DNA of 64,000 nt, taken from assembly GCA_963737405.1 (NCBI GenBank), contig CAVTSL010000013.1, positions 81,640 to 145,639 on the forward strand, written 5' to 3'. The notes below the pieces were generated by a model. It searched no databases and was not told where the DNA came from. It saw only the letters and a list, made by a program, of their open reading frames with translations. Within the stretch, counting starts at the first letter, position 1. Every line of letters begins with the position of its first letter. This DNA comes from JACCTU01 sp963737405 (GTDB lineage Bacteria > Actinomycetota > Thermoleophilia > Gaiellales > Gaiellaceae). Below, in pieces: positions 59,597-64,000 of this stretch. Both the position numbers and the translations under genes were made by a program.

Positions 59597-60273
59597 ACGT
59601 GCGGCGCTGGCTGTTCGAGAACTCGCTCTCGCTCTTCTTCTTGAGTCTGTTCCTGGTCACGCTCGGGGCCCAGTCACTGGCCGGCCAGCATGCGTTCAAC
59701 GAAGAGCAGGTCGCTCACAAGAGCCCGCCGATCGGTTGGCTCGACTACATCACCTCGTCGGACTTCGGACGCGCGGTGATGGAGAACTGGCAGTCGGAGT
59801 TCCTCCAGTTCTTCCTCTTCATCGGCGCCACCATCTGGCTTGTCCAGAAAGGCTCGAACGAGAGCAAGCAGCTCGACGAGGTCGGTCTCGAGTCGGGTCA
59901 ACAGCAGAAGGTCGGCGCACACGCCCCGCAGAACGCTCCCCGCTGGGCGAAGGTCGGAGGCTTGCGGCAGCGGATCTACGAAAACTCGCTGCTCGCGGTG
60001 ATGCTCAGCATCTTCCTGCTCTCGTGGTTCGCGCAGTCGGTCACCGGCTGGCGAACCTTCAACGAGGACCAGCACGAGCACGGCGAACGATCGGTCGCGT
60101 GGACGACCTACGTCGTGAAGCCGAGCTTCTGGGAGAGCACCCTCCAGAACTGGCAATCGGAGTTCCTCGCCGTCGGCACGATGGTCGCGTTCACGATCTA
60201 CCTCCGCCAACGCGGCTCGCCCGAGTCAAAGCCGGTCGGCGCACCCAACGACGAAACCTCAACCTCGGGCTGA
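59593..60273 (+). CDS. DUF6766-like membrane protein with internal duplication
   Basis: 226 residues in two matching halves. Half 1: RRWLFENSLSLFFLSLFLVT, AQSLAGQHAFNEEQ, MENWQSEFLQFFLFIGATIW, VQKGSNESK. Half 2: RQRIYENSLLAVMLSIFLLS, AQSVTGWRTFNEDQ, LQNWQSEFLAVGTMVAFTIY, RQRGSPESK. Each half has two TM helices with a conserved ENS, AQS-x-x-G, F-N-E and N-W-Q-S-E-F set. Family name from memory; function unknown. The N-W-Q-S-E-F motif at the membrane edge is conserved in both copies. Confidence 0.7.
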   Translation: MNVRRWLFENSLSLFFLSLFLVTLGAQSLAGQHAFNEEQVAHKSPPIGWLDYITSSDFGRAVMENWQSEFLQFFLFIGATIWLVQKGSNESKQLDEVGLESGQQQKVGAHAPQNAPRWAKVGGLRQRIYENSLLAVMLSIFLLSWFAQSVTGWRTFNEDQHEHGERSVAWTTYVVKPSFWESTLQNWQSEFLAVGTMVAFTIYLRQRGSPESKPVGAPNDETSTSG

Positions 60274-60308
60274 TCGCAGCTCGGTGAGCACTCGGTCCGG
60301 GCGGCGGC

Positions 60309-61861
60309 CTAGCCGCTGAAGAGCTGCGGGTTGCCGGCGACGGCGTAGACCGCGGCGTTGCCCGGCATTCCTGCGGGGACGATCGTGAAGGGCGGGAAGG
60401 CTGAGTTGGACGTCTGGCCGAGGATGACCGTGCTTCCGTCGAGCGGCCCGTCGACGAGGGATGTCGTCGCTGCGTCGACGATGTTCGTCCCGTAGATCGC
60501 GCCCTGGACGTGTGAGCTGACGATGTAGACGCTGTCTCCGACCGGCACCTGGCTGTCGGGTGCGCCGGTCGCGCCGTTGCCGTTCGCCACGAACGTGATC
60601 AGGTTGGTGTTCGGGTTCCAGCCGGTGGTCGTGCAGTTGTTGGAGTTCGAGGAGTCGAGCTTGCCGCAGAGCTTCGAGTTCTTGACCAGCATGGTGCCGG
60701 ACATGTAGATGACGCCTTCGCCGACGTAGGAGTTCGTCAGGCCGTTGTCGATCTTCGCGCTCCCGTCGAGGTACATCGTCCCGTTGATCGTCAGCACGCG
60801 CGTCGTTGCGTTCCAGGAGAGCTCGCCGGCCCAGGTCTTGCAGGAGTACGAAGTCGGGGGTGTGAGGTTGATCAGGCCGGCGTTGTTGTTCTTGTAGGTG
60901 AGCTTGGTCGCGTCGCTGGCGCTGCCGGCGGCGACGGGGTGTCCCAGGCCCAGGTCGGATTCGGCGCCTGGCCCGACTCCGTAGGGTTGCAGGGGTAGTA
61001 GGGGCCCGGGCTCGCGTTCAAGTACCACTCGTTCCAGAGCACGCTTGGGGGCTGGACCGCGCCGGCGTTCGTGTCGAGCGTGAGCGCCCACACTTTGTCC
61101 CCTGCCGACGGGTCGCCGCCGATACAGGGCGTGTGAGCGTTCTGGCCGGCGTACTTGCAGCCTTTCGCGATGTGAGCGTCGTTCAGCTTCACCGCCGAGG
61201 TGCCGACGTAGTTCTGGGTCGAGCTCTGCGTCAGCGAGCCGCGGACGAACAGGCCGCCCGCCGCGATCCGCGCCTTGTTCTCGAGGCAGAGATTCCCGTT
61301 CACGTAGAGCGGCGAGGTCACTTCGACCTGGTTCGTCAACGTCATGTCGCAACCGCTGAACGCGACCCCGGTTCCGAGCGCTCGCGAGTAGATGTAGTTC
61401 CAGGAGGGACTGTTCAACGGCTGGCTCGGTGCCGGATAGACCGGGGCGCGGGCCGTCAGCGTGCGGTGGAGCACGCGTGAGCCGTCCGGGTTGCGAACCG
61501 TCGAGGTCGAGGTGAGCGTCCAATACGCGCTGGCCGACTGCACGGTCAAGAGACCTGTCCACTGCACGGTCCCGCCCTCGTACGCGTTCGTTCTCCAGCA
61601 CGGCAATGCCGGCGCCGTGTCCGAGGCCGGGCAGTAGTCGTACTTGTTCAGCGCGTTCGTGCCCGGCTTCATCAAGACTGCGATCGCGTTGTTGATCCCC
61701 GCTTCCGCGAGCGCGAACGCGACCTTGTCGCCTTTGCTCCTGACCGCGCTGCGCGCGTTCGAGCTCGACGAATCGATCACCACCATCGCGCTGATCGTCA
61801 GAACCGCGAGGATCCCCAACGCAATCGGAAGAACCATCCCCTGCTCACCACGCAGCCGCAT
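60309..61861 (-). CDS. PilX-like pilus-assembly / prepilin-type protein, one frameshift
   Basis: About 517 residues over two frames joined near 60935. N-terminus GEQGMVLPIALGILAVLTIS, followed by AMVVIDSSSSNARSA and FALAEAGINNAIAVL, is a class III prepilin leader and helix as in PilX/GspK-like minor pilins. The long C-terminal part is secreted-type: Asn/Thr/Gly-rich, with repeated strands (VEVTSPLYVNGNLCLENKAR; GTMYLDGSAKIDNGLTNSYV; GEGVIYMSGTMLVKNSKLCG), likely a beta-helix, and several Cys. No other pilus genes are in the window. Convergent with the DUF6766-like gene. GAGGT abuts the ATG. Confidence 0.72.
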
Positions 61862-61920
61862 ACCTCAGACGGTTGACGTCACACCCCGGCGTCCCCACGA
61901 TCCCCCGATCGAGCCGTGGA

Positions 61921-61951
61921 CCGCCGCATTGACCAATATGGGTCACGGCGG
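61921..61951. promoter_or_regulatory. Imperfect palindrome upstream of the PilX-like gene
   Basis: CCGCC...TGACC, then AATATG, then GGTCA...GGCGG: paired arms TGACC/GGTCA and CCGCC/GGCGG, 60 bases before the PilX-like ATG. On the minus strand it contains CATATT, a possible -10. Could be an operator. The other bases of the 249-base gap hold nothing I recognise. Confidence 0.35.
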
Positions 61952-62110
61952 CAGGGCCGTCGTCCCTGGCCGTCGTCAGCCTCGAACCGTGGCCATTCGT
62001 GGCCTAAACGGCGGCGCGAGGGCTTGCGCGAGTCTGTGCCGCGCGACTTGGAACGGCTCAACCGTGCGGGTTCGGCCAAACGACGGCAACGCTCGGCAAA
62101 CGGTGGAGGG

Positions 62111-62152
62111 AGTCTGGGGACTGGAGGCCCGAGTTCGAATCTCAGCGCCCCG
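62111..62152 (+). repeat. 3' remnant of tRNA-Pro (putative att site)
   Basis: AGTCTGGGGACTGGAGG, then CCCGAGTTCGAATCTC and AGCGCCCCG, matches the tRNA-Pro from the anticodon stem to base 72, lacking one G in the anticodon loop and one T, with one G-to-A change. Upstream sequence does not resemble a tRNA 5' half. It cannot fold as a tRNA. Confidence 0.85.
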
Positions 62153-62158
62153 GCTTGG

Positions 62159-62184
62159 AAAGCCCCTACGGTCGAGGGGCTTTT
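62159..62184 (+). terminator. Terminator after the tRNA remnant
   Basis: AAAGCCCC pairs with GGGGCTTT around 9 bases, then TT. It differs from the terminator of the intact tRNA, as expected if this was the original downstream flank of the target tRNA. Confidence 0.8.
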
Positions 62185-62583
62185 CTGCGTCTCAGTTGTC
62201 CACGGCCGAACGGCCCGACATGCGCCGTCGGTTTAGGGGCCTTCGCGTCGGGGACCTGGTGGATGACGCCGCCGGGTCCTGCTCGGGGTCAACGGCGGCG
62301 CGCGTGGGCATTCGAGGGCTCGAGGTCGACTTCGCCTCGGGCCCTCAATTTCACGTCGTGGCGCGTAACCGTGCGGCGAACTCGGCGCCTCGTCCTCGCC
62401 CGTAACGTCTACGCGAACCACCCCGGTCGGCTACCGAACTCGATGCTCGAACGAGGCCGATCGGACATGCGCACCACGAGCGCTCCGTGAGCCCTCATCA
62501 CGAAGGCGTCACTGTCGCCCGCAATCACCAGCAGCAATCCGGTCGCCGTCACCGGCCGGCTGCGTCTGACGACGAGGCTGGAG
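62185..62583. other. Intergenic region with no recognised gene
   Basis: About 400 bases between the tRNA remnant and the convergent GT2 gene. Open frames here are short, Arg/Ser/Pro-rich and show no domain or start signal. I see no repeat, RNA or promoter that stands out. Confidence 0.5.
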
Positions 62584-63858
62584 TCACGCCTGTGCCGTCG
62601 CCGACCGCGTCACCCAGCTCTTGTTCCGCACCGTGAGCAGCGCCCACAGGTTCAGCCAGTACAGGCAGAGCTCGTAGAAGAACATGTAGAGCAGGAGCCC
62701 CGGCAGCTTCCGGCCGGCGCGGAGCGGGACGAACACGTAGCGCACGAGCATCAGGATGATCCAGCTCGGGACGATCGTCGTCACGATCAGTGTGGGGTTC
62801 GCGACCGCAGTGACGATGAGCGCGATGCGCAGGCCGAAGGAAAGAAACGGTGCGGTCAGGTCCCAGCACAGGATCTGCAGAAAGAGCAGGGGCTTCACCC
62901 GCCAGGCATACGTGAGCGTGTAGATCGACTCGCGGATGTATCCGCGCTTCCAGCGGCGCTGCTGGCGGAGGAAGCCGCGCACAGTCGCCGGCGTCTCCGT
63001 CCAGCTCAGCGCTTCGGCGACGTAGACGACGTCGTAGCCGCGCTTGAGGACGAGGTTCGTCAGGTGGCGGTCCTCCGAGTGCGTGCAGCGCTCGCCGAGA
63101 AAGCGCTGGTTCGCGAACTCGTCGATGAGCTCTCGGAGCAGGTCGGCGCGATACGCCGCGAGACAGCCGCTGCAGCAGACGACGCTGCGGATCACCGACT
63201 GCGCCTGCTTGTAGATGTTCAGGCCGATCCAGTAGTACGTGCCGACCATTCGCGTCAGCAGGTTCTGGCGCTCGTTCAGGAGCAGGACGTTTCCCGTTGA
63301 GGCGCCGATCTCGGGGTCGAACAACGGCTCCACGACGCGGACGAGCGCGTCGGGGTCGAGAATCGTGTCGCTGTCGATCGTGACGATGAACTCGACGTCG
63401 TCGTCGAGCAGGCGTGTCGTCGCGTAGTGGAGCGCCTCCCGCTTGCCACGGTTGGCGTCGAACTCGTGCAGCGTGATCCGCAGCGTCGCCGCGAGCTCGC
63501 GTAGGCGTTCCTGCACGCCGTTCGTAGAGCCGTCGTCGATCACGATCACCTGCTTGAGTCCGCGAGCCGTGACGACTGACCGGATCGCCTTCTCGACGAG
63601 CTCCGGATCCTCGTTGTAACAGGGCACGATCACGGCGATCTTCTCGCGGAAGTACGTCTGATAACGGCGCGGTTTGAGGTCGTGCACGAAGAGGAGCGCG
63701 AACAGGTACCAGGTGTAGGCGACGAGCAGGAGCAGGTATCCGAACGTGAACCGCTCCCAGAAGCGCGCGTCGGCGCCGTAACGCGACAGGAAGAGCACCG
63801 CGCTCGTGGCGGCGACGACGAAGAGCGCGCCGTAGAGCGTTGCCTGGACCCGCTGCAT
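62584..63858 (-). CDS. Processive GT2 glycosyltransferase, hyaluronan-synthase-like
   Basis: 424 residues. Two N-terminal TM helices, then the GT-A domain: IAVIVPCYNEDPELVEKAIRS, VIVIDDGSTNG, FIVTIDSDTILDPDALVR (D-x-D), CTHSEDRHLTNLVLKRG (catalytic base E-D) and RGFLRQQRRWKRGY (Q-x-x-R-W). Three or four C-terminal TM helices form the channel. This set is that of HAS/chitin-synthase/NodC-like enzymes, which extend and export a beta-linked polysaccharide. VVCCSGCLAAYRADLL is also HasA-like. The polymer is unknown. A further gene upstream on the same strand is cut by the window end. Confidence 0.9.
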   Translation of the reverse strand: MQRVQATLYGALFVVAATSAVLFLSRYGADARFWERFTFGYLLLLVAYTWYLFALLFVHDLKPRRYQTYFREKIAVIVPCYNEDPELVEKAIRSVVTARGLKQVIVIDDGSTNGVQERLRELAATLRITLHEFDANRGKREALHYATTRLLDDDVEFIVTIDSDTILDPDALVRVVEPLFDPEIGASTGNVLLLNERQNLLTRMVGTYYWIGLNIYKQAQSVIRSVVCCSGCLAAYRADLLRELIDEFANQRFLGERCTHSEDRHLTNLVLKRGYDVVYVAEALSWTETPATVRGFLRQQRRWKRGYIRESIYTLTYAWRVKPLLFLQILCWDLTAPFLSFGLRIALIVTAVANPTLIVTTIVPSWIILMLVRYVFVPLRAGRKLPGLLLYMFFYELCLYWLNLWALLTVRNKSWVTRSATAQA

Positions 63859-63865
63859 TGCGCGC

Positions 63866-64000
63866 TCAGCTTCCGTGCGCGTCGAACGGGAGGTAGAACG
63901 TGCGCTGGAGCTGCACGAGAACGCACTTGACGTCCCCGAGCTCCGCCCGAAGGTCGGGCTCCTTTGCGCCGCTCACCGTTACGAGCTCGAGCGAGCCGGA
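63866..64000 (-). CDS. C-terminal fragment of an unidentified protein
   Basis: The last 44 residues of a gene that continues beyond the window: SGSLELVTVSGAKEPDLRAE, then LGDVKCVLVQLQRTFYLPFD and AHGS, stop TGA. It ends 7 bases before the GT2 start, so the two are probably one operon. Too little is visible to name a family. Confidence 0.6.
   Translation of the reverse strand, partial: SGSLELVTVSGAKEPDLRAELGDVKCVLVQLQRTFYLPFDAHGS

Larger units (their letters stand above)
55379..62152. mobile_element. Putative tRNA-Pro-integrated genomic island, about 6.8 kb
   Basis: Bounded on the left by the 3' part of the intact tRNA-Pro (55379-55422) and on the right by a near copy of the same 44 bases (62111-62152; one substitution and two one-base gaps) that has no 5' half but keeps its own terminator. 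This is the usual mark of integration into a tRNA 3' end. Inside: flavin monooxygenase, multicopper oxidase with heavy-metal domains, HD protein, tiny TM peptide, DUF6766-like protein and a PilX-like protein. Base composition looks less GC-rich than the flanks, and genes use ribosome-binding sites rather than leaderless starts. No integrase is seen, so it may be a remnant. Confidence 0.55.

Noticed and set aside
62050..62152. A second complete tRNA gene at the remnant
   Set aside because: No D arm or acceptor 5' strand precedes it and the anticodon loop is one base short, so only the 3' part is present.
61644..62490. Plus-strand frames around the tRNA remnant
   Set aside because: They read through the tRNA fragment and terminator, have no ribosome-binding site and no recognisable domain.

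Overview
The window reads as a chromosomal segment of a high-GC actinobacterium. The best fit is the class Thermoleophilia (Gaiellales/Solirubrobacterales type); this rests on gene content and style (GTG starts, imuB/dnaE2 mutasome, MurA with Asp for Cys, acVLRF1-type release factor, LtrA, many leaderless genes), not on a database search. Coding density is very high and ATGA/GTGA stop-start overlaps are common. No CRISPR array, rRNA operon or insertion sequence was seen.

Left part (1-9.5 kb): end of a pyrimidine-nucleoside phosphorylase gene, mutM, a glutaredoxin, recO, a cupin, an esterase coupled to glyQS, then an MprAB-like two-component system divergent from an HtrA/PepD-like protease, with phased CTCAG repeats between them. 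8.4-17.7 kb: the PPDK regulator and ppdK (with a peptidase S51 between), secreted proteins, a GH26-like protein, rhomboid protease, ComB-like, GrpB-like and homocysteine methyltransferase genes. 17.8-23.7 kb: an SOS mutasome module, imuB under a promoter with two LexA boxes, a DUF6504-like gene, a short opposite-strand operon, then dnaE2. 23.7-29.8 kb: glycosyltransferase, EEP hydrolase, class V aminotransferase, VOC, HD, murA and a degenerate hisB-like gene.

The core 29.8-50.9 kb is a conserved growth block: ridA, cca, pgeF, yggS, sepF, yggT, divIVA, yggU, dksA-like, lspA, rluD, then rpsB-tsf-pyrH-frr-uppS-cdsA-dxr-rseP-ispG-proS and mutS2. It links cell division, translation and isoprenoid/envelope synthesis. 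50.9-55.2 kb holds a VLRF1-type release factor, a candidate small RNA, carbonic anhydrase, a DHFR-like reductase, LtrA and several very small genes.

At 55.35 kb lies an intact tRNA-Pro(GGG). A 42-base copy of its 3' part, followed by its own terminator, sits at 62.11 kb. The 6.8 kb between looks like a tRNA-integrated island: a flavin monooxygenase, a multicopper oxidase carrying two heavy-metal-binding domains plus a His-rich linker, an HD protein, a duplicated DUF6766-like membrane protein and a PilX-like protein. No integrase is visible. The window closes with a hyaluronan-synthase-like GT2.

Two window-wide points matter for use. First, many genes start 6-7 bases after a TANNNT box (leaderless promoters), which helps fix starts and supports several tiny genes. 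Second, single-base frameshifts are frequent between 0.6 and 32.3 kb (dnaE2 has about a dozen) and almost absent from 32.8 to 60 kb; restored frames match family motifs, so these are more likely sequencing or assembly errors than pseudogenes.
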